Shown here piece by piece: positions 13,710 through 27,000 of a stretch of 64,000 nt of DNA. Below the pieces are notes generated by a model, which was given only the letters and a program-made list of their open reading frames with translations, had not been told where the DNA came from and did no database searches. Numbering within the stretch: the first letter of the stretch is position 1; the number at the start of each line of letters is the position of its first letter. The position numbers and the translations under genes were made by a program. Origin of the DNA: Amblyornis subalaris (Eukaryota; Chordata; Aves; Passeriformes; Ptilonorhynchidae); contig JACAXG010000065.1 of NCBI GenBank assembly GCA_018881555.1, positions 829,042 to 893,041 on the forward strand, read 5' to 3'.

Positions 13710-16363
13710 GGGTAATCTGCTATCACAGAAATGAATGATGGTTTCTCAGGAAGCAAATGCATTTCTGAGGCTATATATAGCAGAAATAAACTCATGAAAT
13801 GTATTCGCTGGGTAACTAAGGGCCAAAAAAAGACGAGACCATTTAACAAAATCAGTGTATTCAAATTCTTTCAAAACTGCCAGTACCCTCTTCCATCCTG
13901 AAAAATCTTTCTCCAGTAGTCTGTTTTCTTTTTCCAGTATACGTTTGTTGGAGGCCCAGTTGACTTCTGGCATGTGTTGTTCATTATGATACTCTAGAGC
14001 TCATAGTTGAACGTTAAGCTGCCTTTTTTCCATCTTAACCTTAGGCAGACATCCTCTGCACCTGATGTTTTTGACACTGACAGTGCTGTGGGGCTTCTTT
14101 GTCATGAGTATAGAAGATTCCTTTGTAAATGGGATTGCATGACTGTGATTTAGCTTGATATATTATGTATTCCTACATTCCCTTTCATAATTTTTCTTGG
14201 CAGATAGTTTTGGGAAAGGATTCCTGTGCTGAAGTGCTACAGGTCTGAAAGCAGTTTGGGCTGTAATGTTCCTGGAAGGGTGGGCTGTGTTCTTTACAAG
14301 ATATCACTTGTATTGGATTTCTGATGCTTGGAAGACCTGCGTTTATATATGTGTGTGTTTAATGTTGTCAGCTTCAGACTTTCATGTGTATATAACAGTT
14401 AGTGGTAATCCACTGTCAGTATCCCCAAAGGAAAAAATCCAGACATTTCTATTCTGTAGCCTTTTGATTTCCTTAATAAAACAGGAGCATTGTGGGAGTT
14501 TGAGGTTGCTCAGTGTTGCAGAATTCTTACCAGTGGCTATGAATACGAGTTATTAAAAGTTTTATTGTCACGAACTGATGTAGATTAAAGTCCAGCACTT
14601 AAAGCTGAACTTGTTTGTTCTTGCCCTTTAAACTTGGTTCTAGTCTTGCTGTAGACATGAGAACGGTGCCAGCTCCAGGAATCTTTTTTTTTTTTCCTTC
14701 TGCATTTACTATCATAGGTGGTTTTAAACTTTAGATGCTTTCACTTCATTATCTCGTCAGAGAGATTGCATATGTTTTTTTATATATGTGAAGTTTCCAA
14801 GTAGTGTAAAACATGGGGTGTAATTACAGCCAGATCCCTTAATAATAAGGGAAACCCCAAGATTACATATATCTGTATGAAACAGGATGGAGAGACTTTA
14901 CAAAACAGATTTCTGGATAGTTTGAATTTTTCTTGTCTGTGCATAAGACAGTACAATTAAGCCTATAACAGTAATAAATAGTAAACTTGTTTTGGATCAG
15001 ATTTCAATATAAGAAGTTAACATACTCCTGCTTGAGTTAAACTGAGCTGTGGTTAAATTATTAAGATTCTACTGCTGTGAAAACAATTCCTTTTGCTTGA
15101 AGCATCACCGTAAGATAAAACTGTAAAGGTAACTTTTATAAAATTTGGTGCTTGCCTGCAATTCATCTCTTAAAAAATGAATACTTAAAATATCTTCTTG
15201 GTAATTGTGCTGGCCAACAAGTTTGTTATTTATACATTTTGGTTTTGGGTCTCCTTTTCACAAGCCATTCTGTGCTATGCATGCAGGCTGTTGTAGAAAA
15301 CATTCTTCTGTATGTTGCAATTACTCAATTACAGAACCAAAAAAGTAATTCCCTAAGTTCACTTAAAGGTTTTTTTCAGGATTGTTGAGGTGCAAAATTG
15401 AAAAGTAATTTAATTTAGTTTCTACCTTTCCACTTGCTAGTGTATCTAGAAGGAGGGGAAGGACAAACAACTGGCCATATGCAATCCACACTTGGAAAAC
15501 TCCCTCTTGGTAATTAATAGAAATTCTAGGATGTTTGCGAGCTTCCTCTTGAATTGTTTGCTTTTGTGGGCCGTTATCTGAGCATATCAACTTTCTGTAT
15601 TCATTTAAAGGGATACAATGCTCAATTCAACATTATTAATCATATATGGAAAGAAAGAAGGAAGGAGTATGATCAGTTATTGACAGATTGGAATTACGCC
15701 ACTAGAGTGAGTTCCTGTTAATTCGTTTATTTCCTTGAGCTTGTATGGCGGGTTCCTGACAGTGTAATAAAGTGTCCAAACACTCTGATATGCCCAGAGG
15801 TTAGTGACTAGTCTGTTAGCACCTTTGTGACGTTATTATAAACATGGCAAATAGTTTTGTAAAGTGGGAATTTGTACAATGTAGGTTAACAGTCAGCTCT
15901 ACCCTGTAACAGCAAACACTTGTTATTCTATTCTGTAAGACTCCGTGTTGGGGCCTTAGGCTTTCAGGCAGCAGGCAGTGGAGAAAGGATGGATGCTCAG
16001 CGGAGAAGTTTGCATGCCTGGCAATGCAAAGAGGCTTGTGTCTGGTTTCCTGGTGGCCATCGGTTCCTTGCTGGTAGGCGTCCACTGCAGGTGGGCTCTG
16101 TATCTGAGGCCTTTGCCACTTTTTTCATCGAATGAAAGTTACAAGATTCAGAGAGACAAAAAAGTGTCTGATGTCTTTCCATAGGAAAGGGCCAACAAAA
16201 GAACTTTTATTCAGCTGCCCTTAGTCTCTTAAGAACAGATTTAAAGGTAGGTGTTGAAACTCAGAATTCACAACTTAGTTTTGTCATTTTAAAATCTAGA
16301 TCTATGCTGAACTGATTGCCTGAAGAAAGCAGTCTGACTTTAAAATACAAAAAACCCAGAAGA

Positions 16364-16411
16364 TCACAGAATCATAGAACAGCTGAGGTTGGATGGGACC
16401 TCTGGAAGTTC
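16364..16411 (-). mobile_element. CR1 LINE 3'-end fragment, antisense
   Basis: The plus strand reads CACAGAATCATAGAAC, then AGGTTGGATGGGACCTCTGGAAGTTC. This is the reverse complement of the conserved 3' terminus of CR1 elements (GGTCC-CCAACCT-ATTCTATG). Only about 50 bases are recognisable, so it is a heavily truncated or decayed copy. Confidence 0.65.
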
Positions 16412-16518
16412 GTTTTTGTAGTTTTATTACACCATTCTCTTTAGGAGAAAAGCTGTGTTAAGCTTAGCTTTTTTTGGACAGTGCTCTTGGGCACATGATG
16501 TGATTCTTGGGTTTGTCT

Positions 16519-16586
16519 GTGCAGGGCCAGGAGTTGGACTTCATGATCTTTGAGGGTCTGGTCCAACTCAGGATGTTCTCTGATTT
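16519..16586 (+). mobile_element. CR1 LINE 3'-end fragment, sense
   Basis: The sequence GGAGTTGGACTTCATGATCTTTGAGGGTCTGGTCCAACTCAGGATGTTCTCTGATT follows the CR1 3' UTR end. The order is TTGGACTT-ATGATC, then GGTC-CCAACTCAGGAT, then a decayed ATTCTATG terminal repeat. It points the opposite way to the fragment about 110 bases upstream. Confidence 0.7.
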
Positions 16587-19500
16587 GTTTTGGGAGATGT
16601 AGAAAGGGAATTGCTGCTTGTAAATGTAGAGATTCACTAGTTGTGAGGGGATATCAAACAAAGGAGACTTTGTAAGCAGACAGCTAAGTGAAGTCAGAGA
16701 GGCATTCACAGATGGAATGGAGTTCTTGGTTACTGGAACTGAAATCTTCCTAAATTATGGGGGTTTTAAGCCTTCTTAAATGGAGACCTTTTCAGAATCA
16801 TCGCATATTGTGCCCAAGCTATTAATTTTTGTCTTGATCAGTACAGAAGTTCACTTTCAGTATAAACACACTTTCAGTATGTTCTTTAAGGAAGGATTAT
16901 TCTTGACTGATTTTAGTAAAACTCCCAACTTAAGAAAATTTAATGTGCCAATTGTTTATTTAAAGCATCGGTTTTACTGTAGCCGGTGTGCATTTGCAGC
17001 TGTTCAGAAGTGACTGTCAGAGGAGTGAAGAACTATTCAACAGCATACGAAGTGCTGGATGCTTCCTGCATCATTGGTAATGTATGATGTGTATTTGAAA
17101 AATGTAACCAGGACTGAATATTTACACGTTTTAAATATTTTTTCTGGGTGACAAACTAGTTTAACTATAATATCAGACTGAGGTTGCTCTAAGTTAGGGT
17201 ATTTGGATCACTTTCAATTTACCAGGACCTGAAATACACATACAGAAATTCATAACTGAAGTGTGTGTTTTGAAGATTCTGATTTAATTTAACTCTTGTG
17301 GAAGCTAAAGGCTGTAGGTGGCTTCACTGTGACTTGAACAGAGCAGGTGGGCATGCTTCGTCCCATGGAGTTTCTTTACTTTTCTATCTCCTGTGTATTT
17401 AGTTAGGCTTCAGACGTTCCTTTAATATGTAAGTATGGGACTAGGTAACATGTTTCTCAGATGCTAAGACATAGTTACAGTATATAATCTATTTTTGAAA
17501 TACCCAAATATAAGGTTAAGGATTTGCTGTAGGTGATGAGTTGTACCTTGAAAAGTTGTTAATTCACCTGCACTTAGACACAGATTGGATCTGTGATTCA
17601 GTCTGGGCTTAAAACTAGAGTCTTTTATGTCTGTTCTGCATTGACTTGTGAGTTGATGCTGTCTACTTTAGGCACCTGGTTATCCCCTGACCTGAAGTGT
17701 CCACATTTCCTGTCTAGTCAGTGGAAGGAGTTGGAAGCCCTGGGGGCATGAATCGCAGCATTGTAGTGTTTCACAAAATAGTAATGACATTACTTCAATG
17801 AGCAGTATTAAAAAGCATGAACAGAAATAGCTTTTATGTGAGTAGGAAGTAAGGCAATACGATTTTGTGACTGTACTGTGTTAGCTGAAGGTAGCTGTGT
17901 CTGTTCGGTTACGCCCCATGTACACATGTTGACACACTAGTGTCCCTGCATGCCCCAATTTGCCAAGGTCATACTGAATTCTGGATGGTTCTTGTCCCCA
18001 GCCCAGGTAATCAGTTGCATGGGGGTGTCTCTTGAGAAAGCTTTGTGAAGGTAAGATATTTGATTATCTGTGAAGTTTTTCAGGAGGAAGTTAGGACCTC
18101 TAACTTATTTTAATGATTTGATGGAATATGAAATATGACATTTAATGTCTTAAAAGTAAAGTAAAATCATATCAATATGATATTTTAACTCAGAGCTCTT
18201 ATCTGACCGAAGGCTAATATGACAGCCTTTAGAGGATTAAGAAACCAATATGCCTATACCCTCATTAGGGAATTTTGTAGATGGGAGCTATGTATAGGGC
18301 ACCTTCAGATCTTCAGAAGAGTTAGATAAAAGACTAGTTTCAGGTTCTGTTTGGTTGCTAGACAGTGTTTCATTTTAGGTGACAAGAAGTATGCAATTAA
18401 AATATTTTAGACTTTGGTAACTTTCAATTTTTTTTTGTAAACATGCCTTTTAACCTCCTAAAAAGAAAACTTCAAAGATAACCTTGGTCAGCTAAGAAAT
18501 ATACTGGATTCAGTCATCTCGTGTAAAACAACACTGCCTGTAACTGCCTTTTTTTTTTTTCAGTGGTGGTTATTTTTGTGAAAGAGACAGTAATGTTTTG
18601 GAGTGCAAGTATAAGGGCTTATGACGGTTCCAGATGTCTGTGGGTCCAGTTCTACTCCTAGTTACTTCTGTATAAATTTTCTCTTTTATTCTTGTAGAAA
18701 TGATGGCTTACTTGTGATAGTGGGCTGGTCTGGGCTGAGGCAAGGCTGGATCCTGTTGTCCTTGGAGTGCAATAACAGTGCTTCTGCATTCCTGTTAGGG
18801 GGGTGGTAAGAACATATTTGCAACTCTGCTTTCTATTCCTCGCCACTAGTTTATTAGGGAGCTGACTTGGTTTTCTGGATGTTTGGGTAAATAAAACTGG
18901 GAGTTCTCCAGTAGTATCAGACACTTGTTTATTTCATACTTGTCCCGTATGGAAGCTTGTGAAGTCAAGATGCTGACATGGCTTGTGATTAGTTACTTGT
19001 TTCAAACAGTAATAGCTGATGTCTTCAAATCTTAACTTTAAAATACTGACTGGTTTTTGTGTGTGAAAGTAGTCTTGTTATTCTTTCAAAAGCAAAATGT
19101 GCAGTTTTATTTTTGTTCTTTGTATTCCATTTGGTTTCAGTGAACAGTGCAGGAATGAATTGTGTTTGCCAGTAACCCAGGTACCACTTTGGGTGCTAAA
19201 TGAGGCTTCCTTACAGCTCTCTCTGAGCAGTGATCAAGCTGAAGAATGCAGTTGTGCAACCCTGTAACACTGACCTGCTGGTCCCACAAGTGCTTAGCAG
19301 ATGCTGAACTCTCCCGTACATCCATGAGCTGGGTGTGGTGAACCCTCATTTGCTGCAGAAGGAGATGACCTTAAATGAGTTGTTACAGGTGATATTCTGT
19401 GGTAAAACTGTGATAATAATACATCTTTCTAGTTCGGTATTTATAGACTGTCAGTGTATCATACTTTATCTTTTAAACAATTCAGTAAAAAACTTGTAAT

Positions 19501-20844
19501 CAACTCAGTGTGCATTCGAAGTCTCCTTGGTATTAAAATTTGTGGATTTATGCCGTGGAGAATCTTGCCCAACATATAACACAAACATCTTCCGCTTTCC
19601 AGTTTATAACAAACCTGTTACTTAGGTTTCTAGAGTAAAACATGCAATGATGTATGTGGACTGTTTTTCTGTCTCTTTCATTGCACATCTGTTATGTCTT
19701 CCTCTGTGTCTGACATAGTTTGTGCATGTACCCTACACATAGTCTGTGCCTGTCTTTGCACAGAAGGAAATGAATTTTCACAGGTGGAGCAATAAAAGGC
19801 ACCCTTGTGAAGGTGTAGTGTCTGGATGTTTCATAGGGAGCTGGTTCGGTGGCCAGGGCTACATGAGCATTTTTTCACTTCCTGCGGATGACAAAGCACT
19901 AAATCCCAGGTTATTTTTCTATATGTTCCCCCCACTATGTGGATTTATTTCATGTTCTTACAAGATAGGCTTATCTGAACTTCAAGATGTTCCCAGCTTT
20001 GATGGGTGCTCATGTTTCTTTTTGCCTTTTCATTTAAACATTTCCCCTTCTTCCCTTTTCAAAAGGGTGGTATGAAGTGGGGTTGACAATTGATGTCTAT
20101 TATGACTTTAAAAGGGAACCTTGCTCTTCTGATAGAGGGGTAAATACATAATTTAGCCTGCAATAAGAGGAATATCCTTTTTACTTCACTCTGTGAGCTG
20201 CCCTGAGGAGGGGATAGTAGGGATCAGGAAAGTGGAATCCAAACTGTGATATAATGTTTTGTAGTAAGTTATTCTGAATAAAATTTTCTGAGAGTAGAAA
20301 AGAGATGTTATAGGTCTACCAGAAAGTGCAGCAATCCCCCTAGAAACATGTCTGAGATGGGAGGAAGTGAGAGTTCAGTACTACTGAAACACGGAGAGGT
20401 GCAATGAGTTGCCTTCTGAGGTGTGGGAGCTATGGGAGGTGTTTATCTGATTAATGAACCAGTAGCACTGGTTCAGCTGTCTCAGCTGTGTCTGATCTGC
20501 ATCTTTTCTCTCTTTGTTTTCTGCCTTCATAATTTTGTCTGTTTTTTCAGCATTTCTTACAATTTCTTTTCTTAGTGACCCTTGTATGTGATTTTAATCA
20601 TGAGGCTATTCTCTTTCAAACCTTATTTAGCAGTCCCCTGGGACTTCTTAAGGGACTTAATAGGGGTATATTTTGCTGTCATGCATCACCTTAAACATTA
20701 CATTGGCATCCTTGGGGAAAAATTTTTGACTAGGGATATATTTCCTCTGTTGACAGGTGAATTCTCACCTTTTTTCATGTTCTTATTTGCTCGTCTAAAT
20801 AATTATACTTCTCTAGTTTATCGTAGAAACAAGGTAGCTTTTGG

Positions 20845-21722
20845 GCAGAGTAAGATGAGATCCAGATGACTGGAAAAGGGGAGACATTGCACCCATCTTG
20901 AAAAAGGATAGAAAAGAGGATCCTGGAAGCTGCGGACCTGTCAGCCTCACCTCTGTGCCGGGAAACATCATGGAACAGATACTCCTAGAAGCTGTGCTAA
21001 AGCACGTGGAGCACAGGGAGGTGACTTGAGACGGCCAGCACAGCTTCACCAAAGGCAAGTCCTGCCTGACCAAGTGGCCTCCTATGACAGGGTGTCTGTA
21101 TCAGTGGACAAGGGAAGGGCTACAGATGTCATTTATCTGGACTTCTGTAAAGCCTTTGACGTGGTCCTCCCCAATATCCTTCTCTCTATGTCGTAGAGGG
21201 AAGAATTTGATGTGTGGACTGTTAGATGGATAAGAAATTGGTTGGGTGGTCACATCCAGAGGGTAGTGGTCAACAGCTCAGAGTCCTGATGGACATCAGT
21301 GACAGCTGGTCCCCTCAGGGATCTCTATTAGGACCAGTGTTATTTGATATATTCATTAATGACATAGACAGAGAGATTGAGTGCACCCTCAGCAAGTTTG
21401 CAGATGACACCAAGCTGAGTGGTGTGGTTGACACACTTGAAGGATAGGATGCCATCCAGGGGGACCTGGACAAGCTCTAGGAGTGGACAGATGAGAATCT
21501 CATGAGGTGTAACAAGACCAAGTGCAAGGTGCTGGACCTGGATCGGGGCAACGCCCGGTATCAACACAGGGTGGGGATGAAGTGATGGAGAGCAGCCCTG
21601 TCCCAGAGGGACTTGGGAGTGCTGGTGAGTGAGAGGCTGGACATGACCCAGCAGTGTGCGTTGGAACTGGATAATCTTTAAGGTCCCTTGCAACACAAGC
21701 CATTCTATAGTTCTGTGGTTCT
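20845..21722 (+). mobile_element. CR1 LINE, 5'-truncated and internally deleted, reverse-transcriptase remnant
   Basis: This is a sense-strand copy of the CR1 ORF2 region. Readable reverse-transcriptase pieces, in order, are YLDFCKAFD (about 21134-21160), [14 protein letters not shown], and FADDTKLSG, whose FADD catalytic box is at 21397-21408; then GDLDKL and NKTKCKVL. Stop codons (for example TGA and TAG within the frame) and frame slips show that it is dead. After the segment corresponding to DMTQQCA (up to 21660), the sequence jumps directly to the last about 60 bases of the 3' UTR (GATAATCTTTAAGGTCCCTT, ending in ATTCTATAG-like repeats). The C-terminal part of ORF2 and most of the 3' UTR are therefore missing. 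CR1 reverse transcriptase copies its own RNA by target-primed integration, and most copies are 5'-truncated like this one. Confidence 0.9.
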
Positions 21723-23954
21723 ATGACTTACTTTGTAGCTTCCATTTCTCTCTACTTTCAATTTTACTTCTCTTTCACAGTGTTCCTTTATTTTTCTTGT
21801 GAGGGTTGCATACTTTAAATGAAACAACAAAGTTATTGATGATAAGGGATGAAAGGTAAGTGTGCTGTAAATGCCACTGTGGTACATTCTGGAGCTTTCC
21901 AGATATCTTATTACATTCTGTGACAGGAGGATGTGAAATATTCCACACACATTGAGTAAATAATAGCTGTTATGAATAAATGCTTTTAAATTAGCAGAGC
22001 TGGATAACTTGTTTCTGAACATCTTATAATGAAAAGCTGGAGGAAGTGTGGATAGAGTAAGGAAGGACCTTGAATTGTTTTAGACAGGTAACTAAATGGT
22101 TTTTCTTATTCTATAGTGCAACAAAAGAAGCCAATGTTCTGCCAGTGCTAAAGGGTCACTAAAAATAAGAAAAGACAAATTTGAAGTGGTGGGTAGTTGC
22201 TTGCCTCAGTGTGGTGCTGGCAAGTCTAATAATATGTGCAGAGTATTCTGTATTTAATTAAGCTTAAAAATTGAGCAATGTACATTCAAAGGCAAGAGAA
22301 ATGCATCTGTTAGTTATCTTTTAATCTTTCATTGAATGGAGCAATTGATTTCAGTGTAGGATTATCTGTATAACAAGGTACAGGGCACTGAAGGGCAGCT
22401 TCCTCTTCTGGTTGGCATTTTTCATTGTGCTAAAATGTCTGAGCACTTTAAGTACTGGTAATATCTCTGTTGTACTTTGAATTTTCTATTGTGTTTCTTT
22501 AAAATTATTGGTTAAAGGTTAACTTTGGTATACATAATTTGTAAATTAATTAGATATGTGTGCATACCTGAGATCTTCGCTTTTTAAGAGGTGAATTTCC
22601 ATCTCTGCATAACCATAATGTTTTGGTTTTTTTGTTTTGGTCTTTGGACTGAATGGACATCTGAGGCAAAATGCATTTATTGGAGTATTGGAAGGTTTGT
22701 TAGCAGTCGATCCTTGCTTGATTCCAGTTGGAAATCTTTCAATTCTCCTGGGGTTCCTGTGAAATTGTTGTTTCCTACAGTAGTAAAATAGTCTCTCAAG
22801 TATAAATGATGCTAGAATTGTCAAGCTGAGCGAGCAGCTAAAACTAATGAGTTGCAAAGAATTCAAAGTATGCATCTGGATATTAGGGCTATACCCACAG
22901 TTTTCTGATATTTTTATTTGGAAAAGCATCTCTTGCTTTCTTTACTTGCTGTGCAGATGGCCATACAAAAGATTGCTCTTTGAAGAAAGAATGAAACATC
23001 AGTAGGCATAGTAGCTAAAAACACAGAATGCACTTAACACTCTCTTTCTTAATCTCAGAATCTTTCTCTGTCATGAGGATTTAGAAGCAGCTCTTATAAT
23101 GATGTAGCTTTGGACAAATTAGTGTCCTTGTAAAAATTAGATGAAAGCCTTTTAAGAGTTTTTTAAGAACAGTATTTGTACTATGTGCTAGGTGCCTACA
23201 CTTATGGCTCTGTTATTATAGGTGCTGATTTTTACAGAGTTGCCTGTTTCTTCTTGCAAACATTTCTGTATGAAATTTTCTTGGAGAGACAGAAGGTTCT
23301 CAAATACTAATAGATCCTGTAGTCCATAGCACATGTATACTTTGCGAATGAAATACTTTCTTTTTTCAGCAAATAGAGTAATGCAAATCCTTCTTTGCAG
23401 AAAAAAACCCAAACCCCTAAGCTTCCCCTTCCCTCCTTTTCCCTCTGCCCCCAGTATTCTGGGATATTAATTTTTAAAATGTAGTTGACCCCTCTTTTTG
23501 TCTTTGAAAACTTCATATCGTGTAGACAGGAATAATAAAAATTTTTAATTACTGCAACCCTGATAATATCCCACTTTTTAAAAGGTGTAAAGTGCTTTTA
23601 GAATCTTGAAAGCAAATGAACTTGTGGAAGACTAGGTTCAGCTACCTTAGCAATGAATGACCAGTAGAAAGCATATGTAGATACCCATTTAGGGTGCACT
23701 AAGACCCTATTAAGGATACCGTTTAGTGGTTCTCTTATTTTGAAACTTCCCTGCTTATCTGTATGTGCTGTGTTTCATTGGTGGCCTCGCTGTACCTGTC
23801 ATGCTGAATACAGTCAGTTCATATTTTGGCTCAGCATCACCCCTCTAATACATACTGTATATCTGCATTGTATGTAAACCCGCTACTGAAAAACTCCAAA
23901 TAACTTTTTAATATTTCTTATATCTACTAAGGCTTAAATTCAGACCTTTGAGTT

Positions 23955-24035
23955 TCTGGGGGTTTTTTTGGTGGTGTTGTTTTTTGGTGTTTTGTTTTGT
24001 GGGGTTTTGTTGGTTTTTTTTTGCTATGGCTTGGG
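23955..24035. repeat. T/G-rich low-complexity tract
   Basis: Runs of T and G (GGTTTTTTTGG, TTGTTTTTTGG, TTTTGTTTTGTGGGG) span about 80 bases. They are the complement of the A/C-rich tracts elsewhere in the window. Confidence 0.85.
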
Positions 24036-27000
24036 AATCAGTTGTGAAGTTGCAGGTTCTGCTTTGATCTGAGGTGTTAACAAAAATAGAAGACAGATAG
24101 CATTATGATGGTAACATGATACCTGGTACTTACCAGGTAAGGACGAAAATGTTATTTGCAAAGTGAATGAGTGCAAAATCTAATAGGTCTGCCTTATCTC
24201 TGTGGGGTACGGGAAATTTTTTGTTTGATTGGATTTCTTTGCTTTTTGTCTTTTGTTTATACTGTGTTTAATGTGTTTTATTAGTGATAATATCTATGAT
24301 AAAATGCATGGCTGAATCCTTGCATAATGGGAGAGCTACTGGAAGAGCTGTTAAATATAAGTAATTATCTGTGAGGCTTTAACTACCTGTCCTGAAGATC
24401 TCTCTCAGGGATTTCTCCAGTTGTTGAACATAATGAGCACAGAACATCATTAACTTTTAAGATACTTATTTACCTCACAAGATTCTGGGTCTCTGTTGAA
24501 TGTCTGACAGTTAATGATTTTCTTCCTCTTGAAGGAAGACATTTCCCCTTTCTCATAAGTCTGTCCTGTCACTGTTGCACACTTGTCTTCATATAAAAAT
24601 TTATAGGAATTCCCTTCCTTTTCTTGTTATAATGTTTCTTCATTCTTAATTTTCTTTCTCATTGTCCTGGTGTTATGTACTTGGATTGCCTTTCTTTTAT
24701 CTCCTGTTCCATCCCTTCACCAAATTCCTCATGGGTATGAGTGGTTAAAAAGACTGTAGTTGCAGCAAGGTGCCTACTCAGGTTACAGCTCGATTAGTGT
24801 GAAAGCTTAATATTGACAGGAGAAGATTTCCAAGAAAGTAAAGTGTTAAGCTACCAGCAAAAATGTACAAAATCATGGCGTTTAACAAGGTGTAGAATGC
24901 CGTGCACATTGCAGTAAAGAGTACTGATCACAGAAGTGTATTAATAACGGTAATCTGGATAAGATTTTAACAATTCTAGAACAAGATTCTAGTTGATGTA
25001 AATTTGCTTAAAAATATTTTCCTTCTGACTTCAGTGTACGTTCTCACGCTTCTCTAGCCTTCCCATTGTATTGGAACAGGACTTACACCCCCTGAGTTAA
25101 GCCATTTGTTTCCTTTCAGAAATGAATAGAGGAGGGAATTGTGTTTCTGGTGAAGACAGCTCTAGAGCTGTGTACAAGGAAATAACTAGATCTGGATTGT
25201 TCTCATTACAGTTGTGAAAAGGCATCAGAGCAGTAAATAGTTCTACTGTATAGCAGGAAAGACAAATAAAGGACAGTAAACATTTGCATTTGATCTTGAA
25301 TCTAATTTACATAGTTTATTTAACAAGGCTATCTGCTTTGATTGTAGAAGAGCAGGAACTTTTGGCAGTGATAAGGTGAGTAGCAATTTGAGTTTCCATT
25401 TATGCCTTCCTCAGGCTTACTGGGTGTCAGATACCTTGAAGCAGTTAACAGATTTGCAAAAGCTAGAAGGAATACTGCGTACATTTGAATGCTCAGCAAA
25501 CATTTGTACATTATTTTAGGAAACCTCACAGGTCTCAGAGTAAACTTAAAAGTCACCAAATGTGCTGGTACACTGAAAACACATCTCCTCAGTGTGAACA
25601 CAGCTGTACAAGCCTCTTGACTACAGTGAAATAAGATCCTGAGAAGGGAGAGTTCTCCTAACAGAAGGCAGAGAAAAGCTGGTGATGTTTGAAGGACCTA
25701 GTTCTTTTTTGCTGTATGTGAACTGTAGTTATCTTTGCAGCACCAGGGAGGAGAGAATGAGGCAACCTGCTTGTGAGAGTTTCAGAGGCCATGCTGACTG
25801 GATTTGAAAGCATTATATGAAAAAGTCCTGTAATGTTCTGTCCTAGCAACAGTATAGCCAGGAAATAGGGCTGAAGACTACTCTTAGTATCTTTGGGGAG
25901 TTGACAAATTGTGAATGAAAAAAAGATTATGTAGGCTTGAAGCAAAGATGAAATTCATCTGCTCTTATCGTCAGTTACAGCAGAAATAGCCAGAATAACA
26001 TGTTAATTTCAAGCAAACTGTTCAGTGTTGATTTAAAAGCCCTGAAATATGCAAAACCACATTTGTTCATGAAACTTGGGTAACTTGAAGCAAGTTGTGA
26101 ATGTTGTTCTCTCTTTCACCTACACCCCTCCGTTCACATTTTGAAATTATACTGGGATTGTACTACCAATTTCAGTCACGTGTGATTGCAGTGTTGTAGC
26201 TTTCTCCCTCTCCTTAAATAAAGGTAAGAAAAATGATGTAATTACTATTCTTGTTGAAAATGTATTTCTGAGTAATAACAATGAGGGCATTTTATTAAAG
26301 CTGTAAAACTGTCCTAGATCTCTCTCGTCAAAATGTTGTTCTTCAGACAAAACTGAAATACTCCAATGTGCAGTCTACCAGTATATTTGAACTAGAGAAC
26401 ACAGGCTCAAAGATCTGGTTAGTGTAAGCACTTACTGAAACTAAGTTTATGTAAAAAGTGGCAGTTGGTCATTTCTTTGTTACCTCTTCTTTGGGAAACA
26501 CAGAATTGGTAACATTCCATGGTTATGGCATTCAGATCCAACACTTTGCTCCTAATTCATTTTCTTCTTTCTCCCTTCCCCCCCTCCCTAATTACATACT
26601 GGAGATCTATAAATTGGGAATTTGGTAAATGATTTCATCTCCTGTAACCAACTAAGTTCATTATTACTTCTGTGTATTCAGGTTGTAGAATGAAATTTGC
26701 GGGTTTGAATTGCTCAAGACATTCCTCAAAAGTATATCAAAACAGCACAGTAAGGACAGGAGTTACAGCTTGACTGAGTTGAAGCAGAGGTGTTGAACAG
26801 AATGCAGTACCNTGGTATAAAGAAAGTGTTTTACTTTTGTGCCTGGATTATCACAATAATTTTAAAGGATATTGGTGCTGATTTAGCATAGAGACGAACT
26901 TTTTTTCTTAAACTGCATAATGAAAGGAAACATTGCAGTAAGAGACAGACAGACAGTTCCTGCCAGACACTAGAATTATGACTATATTGATAAAGTTAGT

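Noticed and set aside
21226..21447. Plus-strand frame containing FADDTKLSG as a possible gene
   Set aside because: It is part of the CR1 reverse transcriptase remnant, not a host gene.
22546..22929. 127-codon minus-strand frame
   Set aside because: No domain, no repeat or splice support, and composition is that of AT-rich intron; taken as chance.
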